Origin: Brucella thiophenivorans
GTDB taxonomy: Bacteria; Pseudomonadota; Alphaproteobacteria; Rhizobiales; Rhizobiaceae
Direction: 5' to 3'
DNA length: 64,000 bases
Assembly: GCF_002252445.1 (NCBI RefSeq)
Contig: NZ_NNRJ01000019.1
Coordinates: forward strand, 514,041-578,040
Shown here piece by piece: positions 41,955 to 51,943 of the stretch. The notes beneath the pieces are model-generated. The model did no database searches, had not been told where the DNA came from, and was given only the letters and a program-made list of their open reading frames with translations. A program made the translations under genes and the position numbers. Numbering within the stretch: position 1 is the first letter of the stretch; the number at the start of each line of letters is the position of its first letter.

Positions 41955-42377
41955 ATGTCCGCCACCTATGATGACAACAACATTTTCGCAAAAATCCTGC
42001 GCGACGAAATTCCGTCAACCCGCGTTTTTGAGACTGATCATGTGGTGGCTTTCATGGATGTCATGCCGCAGGGAACCGGCCACACGCTCGTCGTTCCAAA
42101 GGCACCATCACGCAATCTGCTCGATGCAAAGCCGGAAGTTCTGGCGGAAACTATCAAAGCCGTGCAGACGGTCGCCAATGCAGTCAAAAAGGCTTTTGAT
42201 GCCGATGGCGTGACCGTTATTCAGTTCAATGAACCAGCCGCTGGCCAGACCGTCTATCATCTGCATTTCCATGTGATCCCGCGTTTTGATGGCGTGGACC
42301 TCAAGCCACACACGGGACAGATGGAAGATCAGGCCGTTCTTTCAGCAAATGCTGAGAAAATCCGCACAGCACTTTGA
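41955..42377 (+). CDS. HIT (histidine triad) family hydrolase
   Basis: This 140-residue protein is of the Hint branch, which hydrolyses nucleoside phosphoramidates and AMP-lysine. The triad HLHFH (H102, H104, H106; YHLHFHVIPR) is intact, and the N-terminal NNIFAKILRDEIPSTRVFE and GHTLVVPK segments fit. A good site (GGAGAG) precedes the ATG. It converges with azlD, with only 12 bp between stops and no clear terminator. Confidence 0.95.
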   Translation: MSATYDDNNIFAKILRDEIPSTRVFETDHVVAFMDVMPQGTGHTLVVPKAPSRNLLDAKPEVLAETIKAVQTVANAVKKAFDADGVTVIQFNEPAAGQTVYHLHFHVIPRFDGVDLKPHTGQMEDQAVLSANAEKIRTAL

Positions 42378-42389
42378 TAATAATCCACT

Positions 42390-42737
42390 TTATAAGCTAA
42401 GAAGCCCTGTGACGAGCAGGGCTTCAGTCACCACAATACCGACAAGCAAACGCTTTCCGGCAATGAGATACGCAATAAAACCCGCCGCTGCCGATCCAAC
42501 GCGCAGCCACATCGGGGAATTTGCAAGCTCCCCGTTGGGATAAAGAATAAGCTGCGCAATAACACCCGCAACAAGGGCGGTCGCCACACAGCGAACAAAG
42601 ACCAGCGCTTGCGAATCCTCGCGCATGCGACCGCCAACAATCACGCCCATAACGCGGAAAATATAAGTCGGCAGCGCACCTGCAAGCAGGATAAAAAGAA
42701 GCGGCCACCACCACTCGGAGTAACTATCCCAATTCAT
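42390..42737 (-). CDS. azlD: AzlD-family branched-chain amino acid transport subunit
   Basis: This 115-residue membrane protein has three or four hydrophobic segments and family features such as WWPLLFILLAGALPTYIFRVMG and the Arg-containing loop. AzlD partners the larger AzlC in exporting branched-chain amino acids or analogues; substrates of this pair are unknown. Its start overlaps the azlC stop (ATGA), meaning coupling. Confidence 0.88.
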   Translation of the reverse strand: MNWDSYSEWWWPLLFILLAGALPTYIFRVMGVIVGGRMREDSQALVFVRCVATALVAGVIAQLILYPNGELANSPMWLRVGSAAAGFIAYLIAGKRLLVGIVVTEALLVTGLLSL

Positions 42738-43495
42738 AGATCGGGCTCCTTTGACTTGCGCGCGCGGTGAAAGGCAAATGAAATCACCCCGCCTACAACA
42801 CCGGTCATCAGCAGATCATAACCGGGTACAAACTGGTGGAAGATCGGAAACAGCACAAGGCCGGAAACCATGGCAATCTGCCCTGCCCGTTCGCGTGCCG
42901 AGCGCCAGAGCGAGGTTAGAAAATACATCGGTGTGAGCATGAAAAGTGCTGCAAACACCACCGGCGGAAATGACGCCGACAGAATATAAACCAGAGCGAC
43001 CACGAGCGCATTTGTGCCGACGAGAACAGTGCCAATGCCTGCAAAATAACTCGTGCGCATATCGCGCGGCACATGGCGTAACTCGTCCATCGCCATAACC
43101 CATGCCGTGACAGCCACGAAATGACAAAGCGCGGCCAGCGTAAGCTTACGCGTCTTTGGTCCTTTCAGTTCCGGCAAAAGAGCGACGACCATCGGCATCA
43201 GACGCACAGACGACAGCCCAACAGCCAATGCTGCCGCAGGGATCGAGGCCCCGGCGCTGATCGCGCCAATCAGCACCACTTTTGCAGGTAAGGCCCAGAT
43301 AGTCAGCGTCATAAAGACGGCCTGCCCAACCGTTATGCCACTTTCGATTGCCAGCCCTGAAAAGCCGATGAACGAACTCATCAAAAGGATTGCAGGCACA
43401 CTGATAATGCGTCGTGTGCCACGAAAGTACCAACGCAAATGGCTGGTTTTCTCTGCGGAATAATGCTCGGAACTGGGGAAACGACTCGAAGACAT
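42734..43495 (-). CDS. azlC: AzlC-family branched-chain amino acid exporter subunit
   Basis: This 253-residue polytopic protein matches AzlC/YgaZ: FIGFSGLAIESGITVGQAVFMTL, GAISAGASIPAAALAVGLSSVRLMPM and a further series of membrane helices. With AzlD it forms a two-component exporter. An N-terminal tail of about 30 residues precedes the first helix. It is 79 bp from the clpA end, with the clpA terminator in between, so azlCD has its own promoter there. Confidence 0.88.
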   Translation of the reverse strand: MSSSRFPSSEHYSAEKTSHLRWYFRGTRRIISVPAILLMSSFIGFSGLAIESGITVGQAVFMTLTIWALPAKVVLIGAISAGASIPAAALAVGLSSVRLMPMVVALLPELKGPKTRKLTLAALCHFVAVTAWVMAMDELRHVPRDMRTSYFAGIGTVLVGTNALVVALVYILSASFPPVVFAALFMLTPMYFLTSLWRSARERAGQIAMVSGLVLFPIFHQFVPGYDLLMTGVVGGVISFAFHRARKSKEPDL

Positions 43496-43535
43496 AGGTA
43501 ATTAAAACATCTCAACCCAAAAATGCACCCAGTAT

Positions 43536-43567
43536 AAAAAAAAGGCCCTTCTCGCGAAGGGCCTTTT
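43536..43567 (-). terminator. Terminator of clpA
   Basis: A 12-bp stem (43540-43551 with 43556-43567, AAAAGGCCCTTC/GAAGGGCCTTTT) with a TCGC loop is followed on the minus strand by a run of T. It lies 7 bp past the clpA stop. Confidence 0.9.
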
Positions 43568-43573
43568 CAGTTG

Positions 43574-46051
43574 CTATTTTTTGCGCGGTACTTTCGGCAC
43601 CGATGATTTCACCGTTTGGGACTTGGTGGCAGGCTTTGAATCGACTTCATCGCCCTTACCCGCCAGAACCTTTTCCTTCTCAGCTTTTTTCGGCGCTGCC
43701 TTCTTGCGCACAGGCTGTTTCTTTTCAGCCGGAATGTCCTTCTTCGGAATCACCGGCTTGTCAGAAACAGTTTCCAGCACAAGATCGGTAGTGCCATCAT
43801 CCTTGGTCGTTACATCGACACGAACCGTACCGCCATGCTTGAGCTTGCCAAACAGCACTTCATTGGCCAGCGGCTTCTTAATGTGCTCCTGAATGACCCG
43901 GGCCAGCGGACGCGCGCCCATGCGTTCGTCATAACCCTTGTCAGCAAGCCATGCAATTGCAGGCTCAGTCAACTCAAACGTAACGCCACGTTCTGCAAGC
44001 TGCGCCTCAAGCTGGAGCACGAACTTCTGAACGACCTGATGGATAACCGGAACTGGCAGTGGGCCGAATGGAACAATTGCATCAAGGCGGTTGCGGAACT
44101 CAGGCGTAAACAGCCGGTTGATCGCTTCCAAATCGTCGCCTTCGCGCCGCGTCGATCCGAACCCAATAGCAGCCTTTGCCATATCGGCAGCACCGGCATT
44201 GGTTGTCATGATCAGGATCACATTGCGGAAGTCGATTTTCTTACCATTGTGATCGGTGAGCGAGCCGTGATCCATAACCTGCAACAGAATGTTGTAGAGG
44301 TCCGGATGTGCCTTTTCGATTTCATCAAGCAGCAGCACGCAATGCGGATGCTGATCGACACCATCGGTCAGCATACCACCCTGATCAAAACCGACATAGC
44401 CAGGAGGTGCACCTATCAAACGCGATACGGTATGACGCTCCATATATTCCGACATATCGAAGCGAAGCAGTTCGACGCCCAGCGAAGAAGCAAGCTGCTT
44501 GGCAACTTCCGTTTTACCAACACCCGTTGGACCGGAGAACAGATAGGAGCCAATTGGTTTGTCTGATTCGCGTAGGCCTGCACGCGCAAGCTTAATCGCC
44601 GAGGAAAGCGCTTCAATCGCCAGATCCTGACCATAGACGACGCGCTTCAATTCAGCATCAAGATGCGCGAGTACCTGCTCGTCATCTTTAGAAACCGACT
44701 TTGGCGGAATCCGCGCCATGGTTGCAATCGTTGCTTCGATTTCCTTGACACCAATCGTCTTCTTTCGCTTATTTTGCGGCAGAAGCATCTGGCTTGCACC
44801 AGTTTCATCGATCACATCAATGGCTTTATCTGGCAACTTACGATCCGAAATATAGCGTGCGGAAAGCTCCACGGCCGACTTGATAGCATCAACCGTATAT
44901 TTGACCTTGTGGAAGTCTTCAAAATACGGCTTCAGACCCTTCATAATTTCGATTGCATCTGGAATTGAGGGCTCATTGACGTCAATTTTCTGGAAACGAC
45001 GCACCAAAGCACGGTCTTTCTCGAAGAACTGACGATATTCCTTATAGGTCGTCGAACCAATGCAACGAATTGCGCCGGAAGATAGCGCTGGCTTCAACAG
45101 GTTCGATGCATCCATTGCACCGCCCGATGTGGCACCCGCACCAATAACCGTATGGATTTCGTCAATGAAGAGCACCGCACCCGGATAATCTTCAAGCTCC
45201 TTCACAACCTGCTTCAGACGCTCTTCGAAGTCACCACGATAACGCGTGCCGGCAAGCAGAGTGCCCATGTCGAGTGAAAAGATTGTCGCATTCGCCAGCG
45301 CTTCAGGTACGTCACCTTCCACGATACGCTTCGCCAGACCTTCGGCAATTGCAGTCTTACCGACGCCTGGATCACCCACATAAAGCGGGTTGTTCTTGGA
45401 ACGACGGCAAAGGACCTGAATGGTCCGGCTGACTTCGCTATCGCGACCAATCAGCGGATCAATACGGCCGGACTTCGCTTTCTCGTTCAGATTGACGCAA
45501 TAGGCCGTTAGAGCGTCCTGCTTTTTCTTTGCGCTCTCTTCCGGCTCCACACTTGTGCGCTCCTCGCTGGCACTTTCCGCGCCGCGCGGCGTGCGTGGTT
45601 CGCTGCTCTGCGTGCGTTTGGAAATACCGTGGGAGATATAATTGACGGCATCGTAGCGCGTCATCTGCTGCTCCTGGAGGAAATAGGCAGCATGGCTTTC
45701 GCGCTCGGCAAAGATGGCAACAAGCACATTTGCGCCAGTCACTTCTTCGCGATTGGAGGACTGGACGTGAATCACCGCACGCTGAATCACGCGCTGGAAA
45801 GCGGCGGTGGGCTTGGAATCTTCATCATAGCCTGTGACAAGATTATCCAGTTCACGGTCGATATAATCGGTGACGATCTTTTTGAGGTGCTCCAGATCGA
45901 CGTTACAGGCGCGCATCACTGCGCCTGCATCCTGATCGTCGATCAGAGCAAGCAAAAGATGTTCGAGCGTCGCATACTCGTGATGCCGCTCGTTCGCAAT
46001 GGTAAGCGCCTGATGCAGCGCCCGTTCAAGGCTGGAGGAAAACGATGGCAT
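43574..46051 (-). CDS. clpA: ClpA, ATPase subunit of the ClpAP protease, with long basic tail
   Basis: This 825-residue AAA+ unfoldase feeds substrates to ClpP. An N-terminal Clp-N domain (about 1-145) takes up ClpS; two AAA+ modules follow, the first with Walker A GDPGVGKT at 226-233 and the second with [13 protein letters not shown]. The C-terminus (about 763-825) is a Lys/Pro/Ala-rich disordered tail absent from E. coli ClpA. It follows clpS by 6 bp, so the two are cotranscribed. Confidence 0.96.
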   Translation of the reverse strand: MPSFSSSLERALHQALTIANERHHEYATLEHLLLALIDDQDAGAVMRACNVDLEHLKKIVTDYIDRELDNLVTGYDEDSKPTAAFQRVIQRAVIHVQSSNREEVTGANVLVAIFAERESHAAYFLQEQQMTRYDAVNYISHGISKRTQSSEPRTPRGAESASEERTSVEPEESAKKKQDALTAYCVNLNEKAKSGRIDPLIGRDSEVSRTIQVLCRRSKNNPLYVGDPGVGKTAIAEGLAKRIVEGDVPEALANATIFSLDMGTLLAGTRYRGDFEERLKQVVKELEDYPGAVLFIDEIHTVIGAGATSGGAMDASNLLKPALSSGAIRCIGSTTYKEYRQFFEKDRALVRRFQKIDVNEPSIPDAIEIMKGLKPYFEDFHKVKYTVDAIKSAVELSARYISDRKLPDKAIDVIDETGASQMLLPQNKRKKTIGVKEIEATIATMARIPPKSVSKDDEQVLAHLDAELKRVVYGQDLAIEALSSAIKLARAGLRESDKPIGSYLFSGPTGVGKTEVAKQLASSLGVELLRFDMSEYMERHTVSRLIGAPPGYVGFDQGGMLTDGVDQHPHCVLLLDEIEKAHPDLYNILLQVMDHGSLTDHNGKKIDFRNVILIMTTNAGAADMAKAAIGFGSTRREGDDLEAINRLFTPEFRNRLDAIVPFGPLPVPVIHQVVQKFVLQLEAQLAERGVTFELTEPAIAWLADKGYDERMGARPLARVIQEHIKKPLANEVLFGKLKHGGTVRVDVTTKDDGTTDLVLETVSDKPVIPKKDIPAEKKQPVRKKAAPKKAEKEKVLAGKGDEVDSKPATKSQTVKSSVPKVPRKK

Positions 46052-46057
46052 ATGACC

Positions 46058-46408
46058 TCACTTTTTCTCCATTACACATTGTAATGGATGCTGGTTTTGG
46101 CGGGCAAAATCCATGACCTGACTAACCTTGGTCTCGGCAACTTCGTATGTAAATACGCCGCATTCGCCGACGCCGTGGTTATGAACATGCAACATGATAC
46201 GCGTCGCATCGTCCATGTCCTTTTGAAAGAACCGTTGCAGAACATGAATGACAAACTCCATCGGAGTATAGTCATCATTGAGAAGCAGAACGCGATAGAG
46301 GCTCGGCTTTTTGGTTTTCGGCTGCGTACGCGTAACCACCACGGTACCGTTATCCGGTTCGTTCCCGCCGTTGGTCTTGCCTTGCATAACTAAATCAGAA
46401 TGCCGCAT
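46058..46408 (-). CDS. clpS: ClpS, adaptor of the ClpAP protease
   Basis: This small adaptor gives ClpA substrates with N-degron residues. The core [24 protein letters not shown] with the NDD motif and [24 protein letters not shown] is diagnostic. Three starts are possible: GTG at 46420, ATG at 46408 (chosen, 116 residues) and ATG at 46387 (109 residues). None has a perfect ribosome-binding site, so the N-terminus is uncertain. It lies 6 bp before clpA. Confidence 0.92.
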   Translation of the reverse strand: MRHSDLVMQGKTNGGNEPDNGTVVVTRTQPKTKKPSLYRVLLLNDDYTPMEFVIHVLQRFFQKDMDDATRIMLHVHNHGVGECGVFTYEVAETKVSQVMDFARQNQHPLQCVMEKK

Positions 46409-46800
46409 GAAAACTTTCACCCATACCCCAGTGTGCGACCCAATTGTTTGGGCCCAACTATCTGGCCTGCTTACCCTTCTTTATGTAGGGCGTCATACGG
46501 TGATTTTAAGCCCTTCGGCGACACTTGCAACCGAGACTTATTGCAAGGTGGCGCATTGGCACAATTATCTCAAAAATTTTATCAGTAAATCTAATGGAGT
46601 AAGCATCCGGCGCGTGCAATTCGCGCCAAACTCTCGTATTGGTCCGGAAACCAACGCACAATTTTTTTTTAGAATTTATGAATAATGCAGTTACCATAAA
46701 CGGATTGGTAACGCTGATGACAGTAAGGTTCCTGAATTAGATTGCTGTGTGCCCTTTGTGCCGCAGTTAAAAAAAACCGGAATACAGGCAGGTCATCATC
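46409..46800. promoter_or_regulatory. Divergent promoter region between clpS and the D,D-carboxypeptidase gene
   Basis: No gene is seen here. The region is AT-rich near its right half, with a run of eight or more T around 46663-46672 and short inverted repeats (TTACC/GGTAA around 46690-46713; CCCAA/TTGGG near 46439-46453). It must hold promoters for both sides, but I cannot name a sigma-factor site with confidence. Confidence 0.4.
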
Positions 46801-48210
46801 GTGCGTATAGCATTCAGTAAAGTCGCATATGCCTTGAAAAGAGCGGCGCAAGCCACCCTTCTTCTCGCTGTTGTAACGGGCTGCTCTACGGCCTCGACCA
46901 CAGTCCCAGCTGTGGCCAATGATCGTTATGCTGCGATCGTGGTCGATGCAAACACGGGTAAAACGCTCTTCGCATCCAATGCAGACGCAAAGCGCTATCC
47001 TGCATCGCTTACCAAAATGATGACTGCTTATATGCTATTTGAAGCAATGCAGACCGGTCGTATCAATAAGGATACCCGTATCCCGATCTCGTCGTACGCT
47101 GCAGCACGTCCACCGACAAAGATTGGCTTCAAAGTCGGCCAGACCATTCGCGTTGAAGACGCAATTCTTGCCATGGTGACAAAGTCCGCTAACGACGTTG
47201 CGGCTGCATCTGGCGAGTTCCTTGGTGGTTCGGAAGAACGCTTTGCCCAGATGATGACAGCAAAAGCGCGTCGCCTTGGCATGAGCAACACGACATTCCG
47301 CAATGCGTCAGGCCTTCCAAACATGTCGCAGGTTACCACTGCACGCGACATGGCAATCCTCAGCATTGCGCTGCGCCAGCATTTTCCGCGTGAGTTTGCT
47401 TATTTTTCGCGCAGCAGCTTCCAGTTTCGCGGCCAGACCATCCGAGGACACAACCGACTGCTTGGCCGTATTGAAGGCGTGGACGGCATCAAGACCGGCT
47501 ATACAAATGCGTCCGGCTATAATCTAGCTTCATCTGTCAATCTCGATGGACGTCGTATCGTAGCAGTTGTCATGGGTGGCAATACCGGCGCAAGCCGCGA
47601 CGCTCACATGGCGCAGCTGATCAAGAAATATCTACCAGCAGCAACACGTGGTCGCGTTTCCGAACCGCTTATCGCAATGCGCAGCGAAGTGCCGCAGGTT
47701 GTTGCCTCAGCCGCCCTACCAAAAGCACGCAATGCACCGGTGCCAGTTGCTCGTCAGGTTGTTGCAGTCGCAGACGTAATCAACAATGAGGTTGGCGAAG
47801 GCGATAATGAACAGCCACAGGTTCTGGCTCTTGCCGCACCAACACAGCGTCCAGCAGCAATGGCCGCACAGGCAGCAGTTCGCCCAACACCAAAAGCTGC
47901 AATCCCTGCAGCCCCCGCACAGCACGATATTGATCCTGTCACAACCGCTTCCGCACCAGCATCCGGCGGATGGGCCATTCAGGTAGGCTCGCTGCCCAGT
48001 GAAGGCCAGGCCCGCGACATGCTAACCAAGGTTTCGTCATCGGTTGGTGCACCACTTCGTTCAGCATCGCCTTACACCGAAACCTTCGTGAAAGGTAACT
48101 CGACATTCTACCGCGCTCGCTTTGTTGGCTTTTCCTCGAAGCAAGCTGCGTGGGACGCATGTGCATCCCTGAAGCAGAAGAACTTTGGCTGCTACGCAGT
48201 CGCGAACTAA
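46801..48210 (+). CDS. D-alanyl-D-alanine carboxypeptidase (peptidase S11) with SPOR domain
   Basis: This 469-residue exported enzyme trims the terminal D-Ala of peptidoglycan stem peptides. A signal peptide precedes VTGC at residue 28, which could be a weak lipobox. The S11 catalytic domain (about 40-280) has S69-x-x-K72 (ASLTKM), S129-x-N131 (SANDV) and K231-T-G (KTGYT). A Pro/Ala-rich linker (about 300-385) leads to a C-terminal SPOR domain (about 390-469), which binds denuded glycan at the septum. It starts with GTG at 46801 after AGGT. Confidence 0.93.
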   Translation: MRIAFSKVAYALKRAAQATLLLAVVTGCSTASTTVPAVANDRYAAIVVDANTGKTLFASNADAKRYPASLTKMMTAYMLFEAMQTGRINKDTRIPISSYAAARPPTKIGFKVGQTIRVEDAILAMVTKSANDVAAASGEFLGGSEERFAQMMTAKARRLGMSNTTFRNASGLPNMSQVTTARDMAILSIALRQHFPREFAYFSRSSFQFRGQTIRGHNRLLGRIEGVDGIKTGYTNASGYNLASSVNLDGRRIVAVVMGGNTGASRDAHMAQLIKKYLPAATRGRVSEPLIAMRSEVPQVVASAALPKARNAPVPVARQVVAVADVINNEVGEGDNEQPQVLALAAPTQRPAAMAAQAAVRPTPKAAIPAAPAQHDIDPVTTASAPASGGWAIQVGSLPSEGQARDMLTKVSSSVGAPLRSASPYTETFVKGNSTFYRARFVGFSSKQAAWDACASLKQKNFGCYAVAN

Positions 48211-48280
48211 TCCGAGTGGGAGGGGAAACTCTTCCACACCGCTTTAAACCCGAAATTTGTATTGCGTAGAGGGTTTCGAG

Positions 48281-48577
48281 ATGTCGAACATGAACGAAAC
48301 AATCGGACAACATGCTTTGGCACCCAGAACATGGGGGCATGAAGCACAACGCCCGTCGGCGCTCGGATCACTGTTTTCTGTTCAGGCTCTGAAACAAGCC
48401 GCCATTCGCTTAGCCGATATACGGCACGGCAAAGCTTTTCACACGCGCGATCTGGTCGGGCTGCTGATCAGCCATTCTGCTCGCAATCGCCGTATGGTGC
48501 AGCCACGCACGATGATGCGCATGACTCTGCCTGTCACGTCGGACAAAGTTTCAGTGCGACTCACTATCGAAAGCTGA
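48281..48577 (+). CDS. Small basic hypothetical protein
   Basis: This 98-residue protein has no recognised domain, signal peptide or membrane helix. It is rich in Arg, His and Met (for example ARNRRM and RTMMRM near the C-terminus). The start at 48281 is backed by GAGGG 7 bases upstream. It sits between the carboxypeptidase gene and a shared terminator, so it may be cotranscribed with that gene (70-bp gap). It looks like a conserved small gene, but I cannot assign a function. Confidence 0.6.
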   Translation: MSNMNETIGQHALAPRTWGHEAQRPSALGSLFSVQALKQAAIRLADIRHGKAFHTRDLVGLLISHSARNRRMVQPRTMMRMTLPVTSDKVSVRLTIES

Positions 48578-48593
48578 GCGTATACAAATAAAG

Positions 48594-48625
48594 AAAAAGG
48601 CCTGTCATTTTGACAGGCCTTTTTT
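48594..48625. terminator. Bidirectional terminator between the 98-aa gene and the DUF1489 gene
   Basis: A perfect 9-bp stem (48599-48607 with 48611-48619, GGCCTGTCA/TGACAGGCC) with a TTT loop is flanked by A-rich and T-rich runs, so it works for both convergent genes. Confidence 0.92.
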
Positions 48626-48634
48626 ATTTCTGGA

Positions 48635-49072
48635 TTAGAGCAATCCAAGAGCGGCGAGTTCCTGCCGCAGCGCGGAGGGCAAAGTTGCCCTGCCTGATTT
48701 GCCAGCAGCTTCATCGAGCGGCACTTCATTTTCATTGAGATAACGCCAGCCCTGAAAGGCACGCCTCGGTTGCCAGTCTGTCGGATGAATCTTGGGCTCC
48801 AGTACCAGATGGCAACGATTGATACCCTGATCATCTGTAAACGGACGCACATCCAGTAGACGCTGGCGGCATTGCACATTCCCTTTGATGACCCAATAAA
48901 GGGAACCGCCTGCAAGAAGCTCATCCGCACGCTTCGGGACCATGCGCGTTGTGTGGAACTGTTCGGGCACCAGCCCAGCGGCACGCTGTTCAGCAAGCCT
49001 GAAATCAATCCAGGATGCGAGATCTTCAATACTGTCGCAACCGACGCAAAGTTTTACGAGATTAAGTGGCAT
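48635..49072 (-). CDS. DUF1489 family protein
   Basis: This 145-residue protein matches DUF1489, an alphaproteobacterial family of unknown function. Typical parts are LVKLCVGCDSIEDLASW near the N-terminus, TRMVPKRADELLAGGSLYWVIKG and QGWRYLNENEVP. Two cysteines (CVGC) occur early. It appears soluble. It starts 50 bp past the end of sdaA on the same strand. Confidence 0.85.
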   Translation of the reverse strand: MPLNLVKLCVGCDSIEDLASWIDFRLAEQRAAGLVPEQFHTTRMVPKRADELLAGGSLYWVIKGNVQCRQRLLDVRPFTDDQGINRCHLVLEPKIHPTDWQPRRAFQGWRYLNENEVPLDEAAGKSGRATLPSALRQELAALGLL

Positions 49073-49122
49073 AGGGCTGATTTAGCCAAGCTGGATGCAG
49101 GCTTCAAGTGAGAATCTCATTC

Positions 49123-50523
49123 TCAACAGGCCACCACATTGACTGCAAGGCCACCCTGACTGGTTTCTTTGTAGCGTTCACTCATATCATGACCGGTCTG
49201 ACGCATGGTTTCGATACAGACATCGAGCGGCACAAAATGCTGGCCATCGCCCTTCACCGCCAAGGATGCCGCAGTGACAGCCTTCACGGCACCAAGCGCA
49301 TTGCGCTCGATACAAGGCACCTGAACAAGCCCGGCCACGGGATCGCATGTCATGCCAAGATGATGCTCAAGCGCAATTTCCGCTGCATTTTCGATCTGCT
49401 CTGGTGTTCCGCCCATAACGGCAGCAAGACCAGCGGCAGCCATGGCAGAGGCCGAACCAACCTCCCCCTGACAACCGACCTCTGCACCGGAAATAGAAGC
49501 ATTATGCTTGATCACGCCGCCAATGGCCGCTGATGTCAGCAAAAAGTCGCGAATGCCTTTTGCGTCGGCATCGTCATGGAAATGCAGATAATAACGCAAA
49601 ACCGCGGGCACGACGCCAGCCGCGCCATTGGTTGGGGCCGTCACAACACGTCCACCGGAAGCATTTTCTTCATTGACCGCCATAGCGTAAACGGACAGCC
49701 AGTCATTGGCGAGCAGCGGATTAATCTTATTGTTGCGCCAATCATCTTCCAGCCGCTCGAAAAGCTGGCGGGCACGTCGACGCACTTTTAGCCCACCCGG
49801 CATAATGCCATCACGGGTCAAGCCACGCTCAATGCAACCGCGCATCGCGCCCCATATGCGATCCAGACCTTCGTCGAGATCAAGGCATGACATATGGCAT
49901 TCTTCATTGGCGCGCTTCATATCGGCAATAGATAGACCGCTCGCGCTTGCCATTTTAAGCATCTCGGCGGCATTGTTGAATGGATAAGGCACATCGGCCT
50001 TTTCCTCACGTTTGCCGCTAGTCTGCACACGGCTTAATTCTTCGGCAGTGACGACAAAACCGCCGCCAATCGAGAAATAAACGCGGCGCAACAAAAGCCG
50101 ATCACTACGATCATAGGCTTCGAAGGCCATGCCGTTTGCATGCCCCGGCAAAGGTGTTTTACGATCCAGAACCAGATCAGTCTTCGGATCGAACTGGTAG
50201 GCGGGATGACCAGCAGGCTGCACGGTTCTTGCGCGCGAAACCTTATCGACTTCGCTGTCCATAATATCAGGATCGATCTTATCGGGTGTGAAGCCGCACA
50301 AGCCGAGAATCACTGCCCGGTCGGTTGCATGGCCGATGCCGGTATATGCAAGAGACCCATGCAAACTGGCTTTCAGTCGATAAACTTTTGCATTGGCTGG
50401 TTTTGGCCAGTTGCCGCTGATCAATTCCTCAAGGAACATATGCGCCGCAGTCATCGGTCCCATCGTGTGCGAGCTCGAAGGACCAATGCCAATCTTATAA
50501 AGATCGAATACCGAAAGAAACAT
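49123..50523 (-). CDS. sdaA: L-serine ammonia-lyase, single-chain iron-sulfur type
   Basis: This 466-residue enzyme turns L-serine into pyruvate and ammonia. It has the fused beta (about 1-160, [21 protein letters not shown]) and alpha (about 190-466) domains of the oxygen-sensitive [4Fe-4S] type. The cluster-binding region [15 protein letters not shown] and the preceding [16 protein letters not shown] segment are present. The ATG at 50523 follows GAGGT. A small hairpin (49109-49115 with 49119-49125) overlaps its stop codon. Confidence 0.95.
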   Translation of the reverse strand: MFLSVFDLYKIGIGPSSSHTMGPMTAAHMFLEELISGNWPKPANAKVYRLKASLHGSLAYTGIGHATDRAVILGLCGFTPDKIDPDIMDSEVDKVSRARTVQPAGHPAYQFDPKTDLVLDRKTPLPGHANGMAFEAYDRSDRLLLRRVYFSIGGGFVVTAEELSRVQTSGKREEKADVPYPFNNAAEMLKMASASGLSIADMKRANEECHMSCLDLDEGLDRIWGAMRGCIERGLTRDGIMPGGLKVRRRARQLFERLEDDWRNNKINPLLANDWLSVYAMAVNEENASGGRVVTAPTNGAAGVVPAVLRYYLHFHDDADAKGIRDFLLTSAAIGGVIKHNASISGAEVGCQGEVGSASAMAAAGLAAVMGGTPEQIENAAEIALEHHLGMTCDPVAGLVQVPCIERNALGAVKAVTAASLAVKGDGQHFVPLDVCIETMRQTGHDMSERYKETSQGGLAVNVVAC

Positions 50524-50692
50524 TCTACACCTCACCAGCCTTAATCGAGGCTGTGCAATTCCATATGCCGGACCGCACGAAGCAGCCCGCACAATGATAT
50601 TACACCATTAACAGATAGTGTAGGAGAGCAGCAACGCCAACAGAATGCCGAAATGCGGCATCAAATTTCCGCTTTACGCACTGCGTTTAGCA

Positions 50693-50791
50693 TCAAACTG
50701 AGAAAAGATAAGCTACGAGAATGATAGTGGCGAGGCCAACGACTGCCCAGAGCGTAACGCCCCAGCAGGATTTTTGAACGGTTTCGTCCAT
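50693..50791 (-). CDS. Possible 32-residue single-pass membrane peptide
   Basis: An ATG frame of 32 codons encodes MDETVQKSCWGVTLW at its start, then a strongly hydrophobic stretch (about 12-31, AVVGLATIILVAYLF). It reads like many conserved very small membrane proteins. No clear ribosome-binding site is adjacent (an AAGG lies about 15 bases upstream). It sits alone in the 495-bp gap between sdaA and the YdcF-like gene, about 170 bp upstream of sdaA on the same strand. I do not know its family. Confidence 0.45.
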   Translation of the reverse strand: MDETVQKSCWGVTLWAVVGLATIILVAYLFSV

Positions 50792-51018
50792 GGAGATTTT
50801 TTACAACCTTGTTGTGCAACTCTTGTAAGCAGCGTCCTTCACAACGCTGTTACCAAAGATATAAGCCTGACGCAGATGAAACGCAACGATGAAAAGTGGC
50901 TGAAATGCGGCGCATTTCTCATCCTCGATTTCAGACATTTCAAAAGCTCTATTTATATCAGCACTTTAACGACAAAGATGCTTAACAAAGCCTTTAAAGA
51001 CACGGCAAAATTGCGGCA
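50792..51018. other. Gap between the 32-aa peptide gene and the YdcF-like gene
   Basis: I see no convincing gene in this stretch. One plus-strand frame across it is open but lacks a ribosome-binding site and family-like features. The rather AT-rich part near 50925-50990 probably holds a promoter for the minus-strand small gene. Confidence 0.3.
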
Positions 51019-51837
51019 TCAGGGTTGAGGCAGGAGCATATCTGTCTTGCCAGTCAGCCAGTAAGCGGTGAGGCCAACCCATTCGCGCATGGCCACACTG
51101 AAGCGCGACAATGCCTCATTGGGCGATTCGAAATAAAGCGAAAAGCTCTGTTTTGCAGGCGTTTTATAATCAACCGGCCACGCAACCACATCAAATCCTG
51201 CCTTTCGAAAACAACCGATAGAACGCGGCATATGATAGGCCGAGGTCACAAGAAGCCATGTCTCGCCGGGCTTTGGTTGCGCAAGAGCTTTGGAAAACGC
51301 GGCGTTTTCAATTGTATTGCGTGATTTATTCTCGAAAATGTAGCGATCACCTTCAAAGCCAAGATCAGCAAGCATGATGCGCGTGCTGTCCGCTTCAGGT
51401 GCAGCTTCCTCAAAAAAGGCACCATCCCCACCCGATACAATCACTTTCGCATTCGGATAAAGCCGCGCCAGCCGCATGGTTTCAAATATGCGATCCGCAG
51501 CGCTGTTCAGCTCGAATCCCGGTCGCCCGGCATTAATATCACCGTTCATATAACCGCCGAGAACCACAATGCCGTCCACGCGCTGCGGAAGTTCAGCTAC
51601 CTTTGGAAAACGATCTTCCAGCGGTGAAAGAAGCACGCTCCCAAGCGTCGTGTAAGCGCTGATAAACAAAACAAAAGCGCCTGCAATCAGCGCACTCAGG
51701 CCAAGTTTTCTAAAGCCAGTCCCGATCAATATCAGTGCCAAAAGCACAAACACGAAGATGATCGACAGCGGCTGAAAAAACAGCCAGAAAAGCTTTGAAA
51801 CACTAAAAAACAACGCGATCTCCGAGGAAAAAGTCAC
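51019..51837 (-). CDS. YdcF-like membrane protein (DUF218)
   Basis: This 272-residue protein has two membrane helices (about 10-60) and a periplasmic DUF218 domain (about 85-255) with DGIVVLGGYMNGD, KVIVSGGDGAFFEE, NKSRNTIENAAFSKAL and LLVTSAYHMPRSIGCF. The family includes SanA, ElyC and YdcF, linked to envelope integrity and undecaprenyl phosphate handling. The start is a GTG at 51837 with no good ribosome-binding site, so the N-terminus could differ slightly. It is divergent from the DUF1624 gene. Confidence 0.88.
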   Translation of the reverse strand: MTFSSEIALFFSVSKLFWLFFQPLSIIFVFVLLALILIGTGFRKLGLSALIAGAFVLFISAYTTLGSVLLSPLEDRFPKVAELPQRVDGIVVLGGYMNGDINAGRPGFELNSAADRIFETMRLARLYPNAKVIVSGGDGAFFEEAAPEADSTRIMLADLGFEGDRYIFENKSRNTIENAAFSKALAQPKPGETWLLVTSAYHMPRSIGCFRKAGFDVVAWPVDYKTPAKQSFSLYFESPNEALSRFSVAMREWVGLTAYWLTGKTDMLLPQP

Positions 51838-51943
51838 ATTTTGGGAGGGACTGAACGAATCCTAACCTCCGACATACTATAGCCATCTGATGGCTTGTGA
51901 TAGAAATCTGCCAGACTCGGACTTTCCAGAGCCAGGAAACACT

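Noticed and set aside
46311..46685. A 124-codon plus-strand frame across the clpS start and the following gap
   Set aside because: Half of it is antisense to clpS and the rest lies in AT-rich promoter DNA; no ribosome-binding site or family features.
50774..51028. An 84-codon plus-strand frame between sdaA and the YdcF-like gene
   Set aside because: No ribosome-binding site, no family features, and it overlaps both the end of the YdcF-like gene and the better supported small minus-strand frame.
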